Shown here: positions 7,517-16,273 of the stretch, piece after piece
Numbering within the stretch: position 1 is the stretch's first letter
How the letters are laid out: every line of letters starts with the position of its first letter
Assembly: GCA_035411585.1 (NCBI GenBank)
Contig: DAONTI010000008.1
Coordinates: 61,378-125,377 of the forward strand
DNA from: MWDV01 sp002070715
Lineage (GTDB): Bacteria; Verrucomicrobiota; Verrucomicrobiia; Limisphaerales; MWDV01
Direction of reading: 5' to 3'
DNA: 64,000 nucleotides
The notes under the pieces: model-generated
What the model was told of the DNA's origin: nothing
Seen by the model: only the letters and a program-made list of their open reading frames with translations
Database searches by the model: none
Translations under genes and position numbers: made by a program

Positions 7517-8794
7517 TTGTCCCCGGCCGCGAAGGCGGTACCGTATGCCTCGGGCTTCAGTCAGAGCGGGACCATTGTGTCCTTCATTCTTAATCAAGAC
7601 GCGGATGTCGTGGAGGCCATTTTGGATGGCGGCGCGCAGACGCTGAGTTTGGGCACAACCGCCGGGCCGCTCAGTTTTGATCTCGCGGGCTACTCCACCT
7701 TCCAGGTCCGGGTGGTAGGGAATGAAGCGCCCGGCTGGCATCAATACATTGCGGATGGCGTCGCCAGCGACCGGAATTTTTACATTCCGCTGGGTGTTTC
7801 CATTGATAAAAATCCGGCCAGTCCTTATTTCGGAAGGGTGTATATCTCCAACGCGGGCGGTGGCACCACCGCAGCGGGCCGTGTAAACCCGCGGGGCATA
7901 TACGCCTTGCGGGCGGACGGCGTGGCGGACGGTTTTGGGGATGGCGGGGTGAACTGGGGCGGCACCCTCGGGCCCAACAAGAGCACCCTCGGCCCGGATG
8001 GTCATCTCTATATTGCGGATACCTCGGCCGGTCTCGCCTACGAGATGGACCCCAGCAATTTGTCCACGGCCGTGCAGCTAATTGACGGGTCCAACAAAAG
8101 TGCCAACCAATACGTGAACAGCATTTGGGTAACCGGCACCCAGGCGGGGGGTGATCGTAAGATTTATCTGGTGAATGGTCGGTACACCGATCCCCGCGTC
8201 GGCTTGATTGAATATGATCTCGGGGCCAATGCCGCCGCCACGTCCGGGGATATTGGTGAGCTGATCATTCCTGTTGCGGGGGTGTTCAAGACATACTACG
8301 GCAAAGACGTGTCCATGGATAGCCACGGTGATTGGTATCTTAGTTCGTATCGGTCGTCCGCCAATCAAGCCCCGCCCATCGTCAAATTTGACGGCGCGGG
8401 AACGCCTCCCTTGGATGACGATGTGATCTGGGAGGCCAATATGATTTACGCCGGCAGCCCCGACGGCATTGATATCAACGAAAATGCCGGGATTGTGGCT
8501 TACGCGGCTTTTGACAACGGCATGGTCCGCATCTTCGACATGGAAACCGGGGCCTTTCTCGAAGAATTCAAAGCCGGCAACCGGGGGCGGGATTTGGCCT
8601 TTGACGCCGCAGGGAACATGGTGGTGGTGGATAACAACATCGAGTATGCCCGGTTCTTCTCGCCCGGAGGCTATACCGAAGCCACCACCGAGTGGGACGG
8701 ATCGCAGTGGAGCTTTACGGTGATTCCGGAACCGGGCTCGCTCAGTCTGCTCGCTTTGGGCGGTTTGGCTCTCTGGCTGCGGCGGCGGGCGTAA
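7517..8794 (+). CDS. PEP-CTERM protein with beta-propeller-like body; broken or missing signal peptide
   Basis: The body resembles NHL/SMP-30-like propeller repeats (GRVYISNAGGG, KSTLGPDGHLYIADTSAG, GNMVVVDNN). It ends with a PEP-CTERM tail: PEPGS, a hydrophobic helix and RRRA. The only start that opens the frame is a TTG at 7517, and it gives no signal peptide. An in-frame ATG lies at 7484 but is cut by TGA at 7496 (reading MKIF-stop). A shifted frame across the same T-rich runs reads FLIFLLSSF, a good hydrophobic core. Loss of the signal by mutation, or a homopolymer sequence error, are both possible. A terminator follows at 8827. Confidence 0.6.
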   Translation: MSPAAKAVPYASGFSQSGTIVSFILNQDADVVEAILDGGAQTLSLGTTAGPLSFDLAGYSTFQVRVVGNEAPGWHQYIADGVASDRNFYIPLGVSIDKNPASPYFGRVYISNAGGGTTAAGRVNPRGIYALRADGVADGFGDGGVNWGGTLGPNKSTLGPDGHLYIADTSAGLAYEMDPSNLSTAVQLIDGSNKSANQYVNSIWVTGTQAGGDRKIYLVNGRYTDPRVGLIEYDLGANAAATSGDIGELIIPVAGVFKTYYGKDVSMDSHGDWYLSSYRSSANQAPPIVKFDGAGTPPLDDDVIWEANMIYAGSPDGIDINENAGIVAYAAFDNGMVRIFDMETGAFLEEFKAGNRGRDLAFDAAGNMVVVDNNIEYARFFSPGGYTEATTEWDGSQWSFTVIPEPGSLSLLALGGLALWLRRRA

Positions 8795-8826
8795 GCCGCA
8801 ACGGCCGGTAAAATTTGTCAACAGCG

Positions 8827-8856
8827 GGGCGCGCGTTCAGCGCGCCCTTTGCTTTT
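8827..8856 (+). terminator. Rho-independent terminator of the second PEP-CTERM gene
   Basis: An 8-bp GC-only stem, GGGCGCGC (8827-8834) and GCGCGCCC (8840-8847), with a 5-nt loop is followed by TTTGCTTTT. It lies 32 bp after the stop codon. Confidence 0.75.
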
Positions 8857-8892
8857 GATGTTCCCGGCTGGGCGTGACATTGGTTTGCTCCG

Positions 8893-9007
8893 ATAGCGGT
8901 TTAACTAAAACTGTGGCCGTGACGGGAGCGCGGGCTTGAACCTGCTCCCGCGTGATTTTGCCTGCAGACATTGAAGCGGCGTCAACGCCGCGCTCCGCGG
9001 GCCAAGG
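8893..9007 (+). repeat. Right copy of an inverted palindromic element (about 115 bp)
   Basis: It is the inverted counterpart of 5821-5935, about 88% identical over 115 bp without gaps. The palindrome GCGGCGT/ACGCCGC at 8976-8991 is intact. The second palindrome (about 8930-8945) is eroded compared with the left copy. The two copies face each other around a 3-kb segment that holds exactly the two PEP-CTERM genes. Confidence 0.8.
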
Positions 9008-9138
9008 CAAATCGGCCACCGTTTGAGTAGATTGGCCTCAGGCGGCCAAGGCAACATTGATTTGCGGAGCAGAAAATGGCGGTGGGAAAAGACTTGAATC
9101 AAAGAGCGAATCTTCCGACCGTGCCGGGGCTGTTGGCC

Positions 9139-10029
9139 ATGAAACGCATGAATCGAACCCGCTTCCCTCTGTTGTGCGCCGGCTTGGTGGCCCTGCTGCC
9201 AGGCTTATTCCTCGTAAGTTGCGCCTCGCGGACTGCCCGCGACCCGCTCCCCCTCAAGGTGATGACCTACAACATTCGCATCGGCATCGGCGGGGGCGAA
9301 TGGCATACGGACCCGCAACGCATCACGCTCGAACCGGTGGCCCGGCTGATTGAGGAATACGCGCCCGCGATCGTGGGTTTGCAGGAGGTGGATCAGTTTC
9401 GCCGGCGCTCCGGCGGCATGAACCAACCCGCCTGGATGGCGGACCGGCTGGGGATGAACGTCGCCTTTGCCCCGGCCTATACTGTCCCCACCGGCGGCCC
9501 GACGGATGAACATTACGGCGTGGCCCTGTTGACCCGCGCGCCGATCCTGCCCACCCAACGCGTACCCCTTTACAAACCCGACTACCGCCAGAGCCATCCC
9601 GAATACCCGGATTATTACAGTGAACAACGGGTGTTGCTGGTGGCGCCGGTGAAAATCGGCGGCCGCCAGATTCACGTGCTGGTCACGCATCTGGGGCTGA
9701 CCTCCGACCAGCGGGAACGGCAGGTGCGGGAAATCGTCGCCACCGCCGCACGCCTTCCGGGACCGAAAATTCTGCTGGGCGATTTCAATGCCGGCCCCGA
9801 CGAGCCGGTCCTGCGCGAATTGCTGGGGTTGTTTCAAGACGCGCTGACGGTGGCCGGCGTCGCACGCGAGGCGCGAAAGAGTTATCCCGGGGGACTGCAA
9901 CCCCAAGAGGCGATTGATTACATCTTCGTCTCCCCGGAATTCCGCGTGCGGGGCGCCCGGGTGCTGCGGGATGCCACCCTAGCCTCGGACCACAATCCGG
10001 TGGTGGCGGAATTGGAACTGGTGGACTGA
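9139..10029 (+). CDS. Endonuclease/exonuclease/phosphatase family lipoprotein
   Basis: A 296-residue protein of the metal-dependent phosphoesterase superfamily (DNase I/sphingomyelinase/inositol phosphatase fold). The motifs are in order: MTYNIR near residue 40, GLQEVD (catalytic Glu), GDFNAGPDEP and the terminal SDHNPV. The ATG at 9139 is chosen because it opens a lipoprotein signal peptide with lipobox LVSC, implying an exported, lipid-anchored enzyme. An upstream in-frame ATG (9076) would bury the signal. The substrate is unknown. A paralogue with the same plan lies at 15278-16126. Confidence 0.85.
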   Translation: MKRMNRTRFPLLCAGLVALLPGLFLVSCASRTARDPLPLKVMTYNIRIGIGGGEWHTDPQRITLEPVARLIEEYAPAIVGLQEVDQFRRRSGGMNQPAWMADRLGMNVAFAPAYTVPTGGPTDEHYGVALLTRAPILPTQRVPLYKPDYRQSHPEYPDYYSEQRVLLVAPVKIGGRQIHVLVTHLGLTSDQRERQVREIVATAARLPGPKILLGDFNAGPDEPVLRELLGLFQDALTVAGVAREARKSYPGGLQPQEAIDYIFVSPEFRVRGARVLRDATLASDHNPVVAELELVD

Positions 10030-10110
10030 TAAAAATGACGAGCCGGCGTCGGAAGCGGCCAGCGACGGCAAAGGCACTTTTCCTCAATCAGAGAAGGCCG
10101 CAGAAAGAAA

Positions 10111-10188
10111 TGGTCGGGGCGGTGAGATTTGAACTCACGACCTCTTGTACCCGAAACAAGCGCGCTAGCCGGGCTACGCTACGCCCCG
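10111..10188 (-). tRNA. tRNA-Pro (anticodon CGG)
   Basis: The reverse complement folds as a full cloverleaf. The acceptor CGGGGCG pairs with CGCCCCG, the D-stem is GCGT/GCGC, the anticodon stem CTTGT/ACAAG has loop TTCGGGT giving anticodon CGG, and the T-stem GTGAG/CTCAC has loop TTCAAAT. The discriminator is A and the CCA end is encoded. It decodes CCG. Confidence 0.96.
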
Positions 10189-10483
10189 AACCACGGCCTA
10201 ACATGCCGGGCGGGCGGATAAAATGCAATGTCGAAATGTAATCCCGTCCCCGCGAAAAAAGCCGCCTCGGGAGCGGATCGGATCGAGCCGGCGGAAGGAA
10301 TTGAAGCCGAAGCCGGGCGAACGGCAGGCGTTTGTGGGCGGGGAAATCATCGTTCCCTTCCGAGGCGCGCGCGGATGCTGATTGAAAAAGCGTTGCGGCA
10401 AGAATTCGGATTGCTTTTCCGGGCGGCAGGCGGTTTCCTCAACAGCGTTAGGTAACGGCAATCAACAAACACACACCACGATT
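10189..10483. other. Spacer between the tRNA and the isomerase gene
   Basis: About 295 bp without a recognisable gene. In-frame extension of the isomerase upstream to 10382 gives residues unlike the family. No clear promoter, repeat or hairpin was seen. Confidence 0.4.
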
Positions 10484-11515
10484 ATGGCACAACAAATCTT
10501 CCATTCCAGCATCGAAGGGGCGCAACACGGCGCCAAAAGCCTGACGGAGTTTCTCGCCTACGCGAAGCGGTCGGGCGCCGCCGGGGCGCAGCCCTCGAAC
10601 TACATGCTGCAAGGCGGCAAGCTCTTCAAGAGCGCCAAGGAAATCCGCGAGGCCTTTGCCGGGGCGGAACTGACGCTCGACGGCATTTCCTGTCATTGCC
10701 CGTTCTGGGTGCAAACCACGGCGTGGACCGGCAGCCCGACCATCCGGCCCTTCATCCCGCCGGAAGTGGCCAAAAAATCGCCCGCCGAGATTGAAAAATG
10801 GGCGGAGAATTATCTCCTCAAGCTGTTTGATCTGGCGGCGGAACTCGGCGTGAAAGTGTTGCCGATGTTCTGGGGCACGGCCTTCGGGTGGGAGGTGGCC
10901 AGCGGATATCCGTGGGGCTTCTGGGCCGGCGGGGATTACGACTTCATCAAGGAAGGCAAGGAACGCTTTGTCAAAAAGACCGCCCGGCTCCGCAAGGAAG
11001 CCAATGCCCGCGGCCTTTATCTCTGCCACGAAATCCATCCCGGCACGGGCGCGATGTGCGCGGATGATTTCAATCTGCTGGTCGAGATTTGCGGCGGCGA
11101 CAAATGCCTGGCGGTGAACGCCGATCCGTCTCATTGCTGGGAGGGGGAAAGCTGGGAAACCCGTTTCCTCAAGGTCGGTCCGCGTGTGTATGCCGCGCAC
11201 ATCAAAAACTTCGTCGTCCGTCCGGGGCTGGCGCTGCGCATGATGGAACCCGCCTGGGGCAAACGCGGCATGCAATTTGTGGACCTGCCCTCCGGCGACA
11301 TCAACATGCAGCGGTATGCGGAACTGCTCATTCACATTGGCTACCCGACCCGTTATTGCAAGGTGATGCGCCGTTCGACCGCGCCGCTGGTCGTGGAAGC
11401 CGAGAGCGCGCACAAGGACCTCGACTGGACCAGCGCGAACGGCATTGCGTACGTGCGGGATCATCTGACCTGGCCGGGCGCCACCGGCTCGTTCGAGGAC
11501 GGCATGGGTGCGTGA
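10484..11515 (+). CDS. Sugar phosphate isomerase/epimerase-like TIM-barrel protein
   Basis: A 343-residue protein of the xylose isomerase-like TIM-barrel (AP endonuclease 2) superfamily. The expected metal-binding pattern is visible: a Glu in CHEIHPG, Asp/His in NADPSHC, His in AAHIKN and Glu in VVEAESAH. The ATG at 10484 is chosen because the upstream extension carries no homology. Verrucomicrobia encode many such proteins in sugar or polyol catabolism, but the substrate here cannot be named. A strong terminator follows at 11548, so it is probably a single-gene unit. Confidence 0.8.
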   Translation: MAQQIFHSSIEGAQHGAKSLTEFLAYAKRSGAAGAQPSNYMLQGGKLFKSAKEIREAFAGAELTLDGISCHCPFWVQTTAWTGSPTIRPFIPPEVAKKSPAEIEKWAENYLLKLFDLAAELGVKVLPMFWGTAFGWEVASGYPWGFWAGGDYDFIKEGKERFVKKTARLRKEANARGLYLCHEIHPGTGAMCADDFNLLVEICGGDKCLAVNADPSHCWEGESWETRFLKVGPRVYAAHIKNFVVRPGLALRMMEPAWGKRGMQFVDLPSGDINMQRYAELLIHIGYPTRYCKVMRRSTAPLVVEAESAHKDLDWTSANGIAYVRDHLTWPGATGSFEDGMGA

Positions 11516-11547
11516 TCCCACCAACCCCGCCGGCTGATTGGGAACGC

Positions 11548-11586
11548 ATCGCCGTGCCGGTTTGACCGGTGCGGCGATCGTTTTTG
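11548..11586 (+). terminator. Strong rho-independent terminator after the isomerase gene
   Basis: A 14-bp stem (two G-T pairs) with a 3-nt loop spans 11548-11578 and is followed by CGTTTTTGT. It ends the isomerase transcript. It also lies inside the longest frame of the next gene, arguing for that gene's ATG at 11613. Confidence 0.88.
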
Positions 11587-11612
11587 TCAATGGTTCGCTG
11601 ACCCCGCAATCC

Positions 11613-12977
11613 ATGCCGTCCCACGCCGTGGCCCCCGACCATTCGCCCGCCCGGTTTCCGCCGGGTCTGCACAACGCCTATCTATTCTCGGCGTTCAATG
11701 CGTTGTCGTACCAGATCGTCCTGGCCAGCCCGATGATTCTCTACGCGAAGTCGCTCGACGCCAGCGCGACGGTGCTGGGCATCATCGCCGGCATGATGCC
11801 GCTGCTCGTGATCTTTCAGATCCCCGCCGCCAGTCACATCAACCGCATCGGCTACCGCCGGTTCGTGCTGGCAGGCTGGAGCACACGCGTGGGGTTTATC
11901 TTCGCCATGGCGTTGGTGCCGTTGACCGAGCGGGTGCTGGACGTGTCCAACCGGCTGGCGTTGCTGCTGGTGCTGCTGTTTGGTTTCAACCTGTCGCGCG
12001 GCATTTCCAGTTGCGCCTGGTTGCCGTGGATCACCGCGCTGGTCCCCGGCGAATTGCGCGGGCGGTATCTGGCCCGGGAAGCCGCCGTGCAGAACGTGGC
12101 CAGTTTCGTCACCTTTCTGGTCGCGGCCGCCGTGCTGGCCGGGCATCCGCAGGCGTGGCAATTCGCGCTCCTGTTTGTGTTCAGCGCCGTGACGGGCGCG
12201 ATCAGTTTGATCTTCCTTAAACGGATGCCCGATGTGCCCACACCCAAAGAACCCCGCGCGTCGGGGACCCGGGTGCCGTGGCTGGCGATGACCCGGTACG
12301 CACCGTTCCGCAAACTGTTGCGGGCGGTCGTGGCGTGGTCGGTCGCCTACGGGGGGATGATGGCTTTTACGGTGGCTTTTTTGAAGACGCAGGGCATGTC
12401 CGAGGGCGGCATTTTGCTGGTCAGTTCGGCGGCGTTCATTGGCGGCTGGAGCAGCCTGTGGTTTCTGGGATCGCGGCTGGATCGTTTGGGGAGCAAACCG
12501 GTGCTGGGATTTTCGTTTGCCGCCTGGCTGGCTGTGGTGGCCGGTTGGATCACGCTCGCGGGCGGGGTGTTCCCCATGAAACTTGCCCTGGTGCTGCTGT
12601 TGCAGGCTTTGATGGGATTGCTCGCCGCGTTGGTCCAGATGGCGAATACGCGCCTGGCCATGGCGGTGATTCCCGTCATGGGCCGCAACCATTTCTTCGC
12701 CATTTACTCGGTCATCGGCAACGTCACCCTCGGTTTGGCGCCGATTGCGTGGGGGGTGTTGATTGACCTGGTCGGAACGCAGTCGCCGGTGTGGCTGGGG
12801 GTGGAATGGAATCGGTTCACCGTGTTTTACGCCGCGACCACACTGGCGTTTGTGTTGACGCTCATCCTGGCCCGCCGACTGGAAGAACCGGAAGCGGCGA
12901 GCATGGAAGCCCTGCTGCGGGAGATTCTCATCCAATCCCCGCAACGATTCTGGCTGCGGTTCTGGCCGCGAGGATAA
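11613..12977 (+). CDS. MFS transporter
   Basis: A 454-residue integral membrane protein with about 12 hydrophobic segments in two halves separated by a charged loop (about residues 205-230, KRMPDVPTPKEPRAS), the layout of the major facilitator superfamily. It starts at the ATG at 11613. A longer frame from 11538 would read through a terminator hairpin. Substrate specificity is not evident. The preceding sugar-isomerase-like gene makes a sugar or sugar derivative possible, but a terminator separates them. It converges with the helicase gene on the other strand. Confidence 0.8.
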   Translation: MPSHAVAPDHSPARFPPGLHNAYLFSAFNALSYQIVLASPMILYAKSLDASATVLGIIAGMMPLLVIFQIPAASHINRIGYRRFVLAGWSTRVGFIFAMALVPLTERVLDVSNRLALLLVLLFGFNLSRGISSCAWLPWITALVPGELRGRYLAREAAVQNVASFVTFLVAAAVLAGHPQAWQFALLFVFSAVTGAISLIFLKRMPDVPTPKEPRASGTRVPWLAMTRYAPFRKLLRAVVAWSVAYGGMMAFTVAFLKTQGMSEGGILLVSSAAFIGGWSSLWFLGSRLDRLGSKPVLGFSFAAWLAVVAGWITLAGGVFPMKLALVLLLQALMGLLAALVQMANTRLAMAVIPVMGRNHFFAIYSVIGNVTLGLAPIAWGVLIDLVGTQSPVWLGVEWNRFTVFYAATTLAFVLTLILARRLEEPEAASMEALLREILIQSPQRFWLRFWPRG

Positions 12978-13053
12978 ACGAGCGCGACCGAATCGGGCGG
13001 TCAACCGACTCTCCGGCCTCCGCAGTTTCAGCAGGTGAAAGCGGTGGAAAAAC

Positions 13054-15126
13054 TCATCCGACCGCGGCGCGTATCTGGGCGAACAGCGCTTTGAGGTCCT
13101 CGCCGCTGACCGGTTCATCCGGACGGGCGGCGGCGTGTTCGACGAGATTGGCGGGCAGGTCTTTCAGAAACGGCGAAGGACGACAGGACGTGAGTTGGCC
13201 GTATTTTTTCCGGCCCGCGCAATGGCTGATGTCCAGCGTCTTCATCGCCCGGGTCAAAGCCACGTAAAACAGGCGCCGTTCCTCGTCCAGGGTGTTTTCC
13301 TCCCGGGAACGCGCGTGCGGGATCAAGCCGTCCTCTGCGCCGACGATATAAACGTGCGGAAACTCCAATCCTTTGCAACTGTGCATGGTGATCAACGTGA
13401 CCGCGTCCCCCGCCGTGTCACTTTCCTGTTCGCGTTCGGTGTCGAGCGTAATGGCTTCGAGAAACGCCTGTAACCGGTCGGTCAGGGTACCCGAGGCGGG
13501 GGTGTCGTCCAGTGAGGCCAGCAATTCCTTCACGTTGCGCACCCGGCTTTCGGCGGCCTCGGCATTTTTCTCCGAGCGGCGGAGGTCCTCAAGGTAGCCG
13601 ATTTCGGCGAGAAACGAATGCGCCCACGCCTGCGGCCGCACGGTCTGGCCCGATCCTGGAGCGGGCGCTGTCGCCGTCAATTTCGCACGGCTCTGCTCGA
13701 CAAGCCGGACAAAGCCCTCAATGCAGTTGCGGGTGCGGGAGGAGAACGCGGCCCGCACCTCCGCATTTTTCATGGCAGTGAAGACGGAACACTTGCGTTC
13801 AGCGCTCGCGGCGAGGAGACGTTCCAAGGTCGCATCGCTCAAGCCGCGCGCCGGGACGTTGGCGATCCGCAGCAGGCTGATGTCGTCGTGCGGATTGAGC
13901 AGGGTTTTCAGCCAGGCGAGAAAATCCTTCACCTCGCGCCGGTCAAAGTAGCTTTGTCCGCCGACGAGATGATAGCGAACATTCGCCTGGCGGAAGGCCG
14001 TTTCCAGCGGACGCGCCTGGAGGTTGGTGCGAAACAACACCGCTTGGTGTGACCACGGGATTCGCTGCACCGCGCGCCGGAACTCGATTTCCTCGACGAT
14101 GGCGCGCGCCTCCGCGTCTTCGTGGGGAAAGGTGTGCAGCGTGATTTTCGCGCCGTCGCCCCGCTGCGACCAGAGCTGCTTGGGCCGCCGGCGCGCGTTG
14201 TGTTGGATGAGGGCGTTGGCCGCGCGCAGAATCGTGTTCGTCGAGCGGTAATTCTGTTCGAGTTTGATGACCTTGACCCGGGGAAAATGTTTCTCCATGT
14301 CCAGCAGATGGGCGACCTCCGCACCGCGCCAGCCGTAGATGCTTTGGTCGTCGTCACCCACCACGCAAAGGTTTTGATGCCGCGCCACAAGGTGATAGGC
14401 AATTTGGAACTGCACGGCGTTGGTGTCCTGATACTCGTCCACCATCACATAGCGATACCGCTGACGGCAGGCGTCTAGGACCTCGGGATGTTCCCGGAAC
14501 AACCGGAGAGTGAGCAGCAAGAGATCGTCAAAATCCACCGCGTTGCAGGCGCGCAGGGCGGAATCGTAGCGGGGGAGGAGATGCCGCGCGAGGGCACTAT
14601 CGTCCCCCGCCGCCCCGCTGGCCGACTCCGCGCCGTTGTTTTTGAAGCGGCTGATCCAGGCTTGAATTTTCACCGCGTCAACCTTGACGCCCCGGGCGGA
14701 CACCTGGCTGAGAATTTTTTTAACCGCGCCAAGCTGATCCGACTCCGTGTAGATGACGAAGTTCCGTTTGTAACCGAGCTTGTCAATGTGCTGGCGCAGA
14801 AGACGGGCCCCGAGCGAGTGAAACGTGCAGAGCGTGGGACGCGCCTCCGCATCCGGAGCGCGCCGGCGAGGAACCAGCCGGTCCACGCGTTCCTGCATTT
14901 CCCGGGCGGCTTTGTTGGTGAAGGTGACGCCGAGAATGTTCGCCGGGGCGACGCCCCGCTCAATGAGATGCGCGACGCGATAGGTGATCACACGGGTCTT
15001 GCCCGTGCCGGCGCCGGCCAAAATCAAGACGGGACCGTCGAGAGTTTCGACGGCCAGGCGTTGTTGTGGATTGAGCGAGCGCAGGTCCAACACAGCGCGC
15101 GGAGTGTAGTGCCGGCACGGATCCAT
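13054..15126 (-). CDS. UvrD/Rep/PcrA-family ATP-dependent DNA helicase (first of two)
   Basis: A superfamily 1A 3'-5' helicase of 690 residues. All motifs are present: Q-motif LNPQQRLAVE, motif I GAGTGKT, motif Ia FTNKAAREM, motif II DEYQDTN, motif III DDDQSIYGWRGAE, motif IV RSTNTILRAAN, motif V TMHSCKGLEFPHV and motif VI RRLFYVALTRA. The ATG at 15126 is chosen; an upstream in-frame start at 15165 adds little. It lies downstream of the TRAP transporter genes on the same strand. Assignment as UvrD, PcrA or Rep cannot be settled by eye; a second family member lies at 50802-52859. Confidence 0.93.
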   Translation of the reverse strand: MDPCRHYTPRAVLDLRSLNPQQRLAVETLDGPVLILAGAGTGKTRVITYRVAHLIERGVAPANILGVTFTNKAAREMQERVDRLVPRRRAPDAEARPTLCTFHSLGARLLRQHIDKLGYKRNFVIYTESDQLGAVKKILSQVSARGVKVDAVKIQAWISRFKNNGAESASGAAGDDSALARHLLPRYDSALRACNAVDFDDLLLLTLRLFREHPEVLDACRQRYRYVMVDEYQDTNAVQFQIAYHLVARHQNLCVVGDDDQSIYGWRGAEVAHLLDMEKHFPRVKVIKLEQNYRSTNTILRAANALIQHNARRRPKQLWSQRGDGAKITLHTFPHEDAEARAIVEEIEFRRAVQRIPWSHQAVLFRTNLQARPLETAFRQANVRYHLVGGQSYFDRREVKDFLAWLKTLLNPHDDISLLRIANVPARGLSDATLERLLAASAERKCSVFTAMKNAEVRAAFSSRTRNCIEGFVRLVEQSRAKLTATAPAPGSGQTVRPQAWAHSFLAEIGYLEDLRRSEKNAEAAESRVRNVKELLASLDDTPASGTLTDRLQAFLEAITLDTEREQESDTAGDAVTLITMHSCKGLEFPHVYIVGAEDGLIPHARSREENTLDEERRLFYVALTRAMKTLDISHCAGRKKYGQLTSCRPSPFLKDLPANLVEHAAARPDEPVSGEDLKALFAQIRAAVG

Positions 15127-15277
15127 GCAAGGGATGAACACGCACGGGCTGGCAGGCGGAATCAATCAAGTCGCCCCGTTGGCTCCCGCATGCCAGAGCG
15201 CCAGGAGCGACGGGAAGCGACAACCAATCTTCTGGTGACGTTCCTCTTCGCTTGCCGGCGCCCTTCCGGATCGGCGG

Positions 15278-16126
15278 TCAATGAAATTGAAATTCAGCGA
15301 TTACCGGCAAATGGTCGGAAGCCAGCGATGACGGCACCCAGGCTTTCACGGGAGTAAACGGCGCATTGCGGGAAACCCAGATGTAATCAATGCGTTTGTT
15401 GGGCCGGTTGGCCGCGATCGTGAATCCGTCGCCTGCGCCGGCGCGCACCCACGTGTCATCGAAGGTTTCGCTCAACCGCCGGTAAACCCGGCTGGTGGGC
15501 ACATCATTAAAGTCCCCGCACAAAATGACGGGCAGCCCGGCATACTGCGGCAGGACCGCCTCGATTTCACCCACGCTGGACCAGCGATTGACGCCATCGC
15601 CCGAGAAATCCAAGTGGGTGCTCATGAACACCATTTCGCCCCCGGGCAGATCCACCACCACTTGGAGGAGGCCGCGCGGTTCCGCCGGCTTGAGCATTTG
15701 AAAATGCCGGTTGGTCCAGCGTTTAACCGGAAAGCGCGAGAGCACGGCATTGCCGTATTCCCCGCCTTGATAATGAAAGTTGTTGCTGAACACACAGGTC
15801 ATGCCAGTCAGCGCGGCCAGTTCCGCCCCCAAATCCCGCCGGTCGGTGCGTTGGGTGCCTTTGTCCACTTCCTGCAGCGCCACCAAATCCGCGCCTTCTG
15901 CTTGGATCAGATCGGCGATGCGTTGCAGATCCACCTTCCCGTCCATGCCTTCGCCGTGGTGGATGTTGTATGACATCACCCGGAAGGACTTGGGAGCCGG
16001 GGTGACCGCCGCAGGTGAAGCTGGATTGTGAACGGAACAACCCGTCAGGCCGCCCCATCCCAGCACCCAGCTTAAACCAACAACCATTTTGAGAGTGGTG
16101 ACAGTCGTGTATTTCATCCCGAACAA
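15278..16126 (-). CDS. Endonuclease/exonuclease/phosphatase family lipoprotein (second copy)
   Basis: A 282-residue phosphoesterase-fold protein: MSYNIHHGEG, ALQEVD, GDFNDVPTS and the terminal SDHLPVIAEF carry the catalytic residues. The N-terminus has a signal sequence with lipobox LTGC, so it is exported and lipid-anchored. The start is ATG 16126 or the in-frame ATG 16117. It lies 147 bp after dctQM and 151 bp before the helicase gene, all on the minus strand. Same architecture as 9139-10029 but clearly diverged, so an old duplication or independent acquisition. Confidence 0.85.
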   Translation of the reverse strand: MFGMKYTTVTTLKMVVGLSWVLGWGGLTGCSVHNPASPAAVTPAPKSFRVMSYNIHHGEGMDGKVDLQRIADLIQAEGADLVALQEVDKGTQRTDRRDLGAELAALTGMTCVFSNNFHYQGGEYGNAVLSRFPVKRWTNRHFQMLKPAEPRGLLQVVVDLPGGEMVFMSTHLDFSGDGVNRWSSVGEIEAVLPQYAGLPVILCGDFNDVPTSRVYRRLSETFDDTWVRAGAGDGFTIAANRPNKRIDYIWVSRNAPFTPVKAWVPSSLASDHLPVIAEFQFH

Positions 16127-16273
16127 TAAACATCGCGCTCACCATTGCGGGCAAGCCTGCGTCCGCAGAAATTGCCGGGAACGGGCTCGAACATGGTCGA
16201 GTTGCATCCTCGTTCCTCGCTCAGCGTAGTTTCGCTTTGCAAGTGCGGATTGGACTGGCGAGTGCCGGAATTA

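Larger units (their letters stand above)
8795..9138. other. Gene-free spacer with a terminator and the right repeat copy
   Basis: It contains the terminator at 8827-8856 and the right copy of the inverted element (8893-9007). The region 9008-9138 shows nothing further. The open frame from 9076 only extends the next gene upstream of its real signal peptide. Confidence 0.5.

Noticed and set aside
7249..7593. 114-codon frame before the second PEP-CTERM gene
   Set aside because: No start context or homology. Only its FLIFLLSSF stretch is of interest, and that is discussed as a possible shifted signal peptide.
5821..9007. Insertion sequence with a transposase
   Set aside because: Inverted repeats are present but no transposase or recombinase frame lies between them; only the two PEP-CTERM genes.
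11682..13118. 478-codon frame antisense to the MFS transporter
   Set aside because: The plus strand gives a 12-helix membrane protein; the antisense frame is polar low-complexity.
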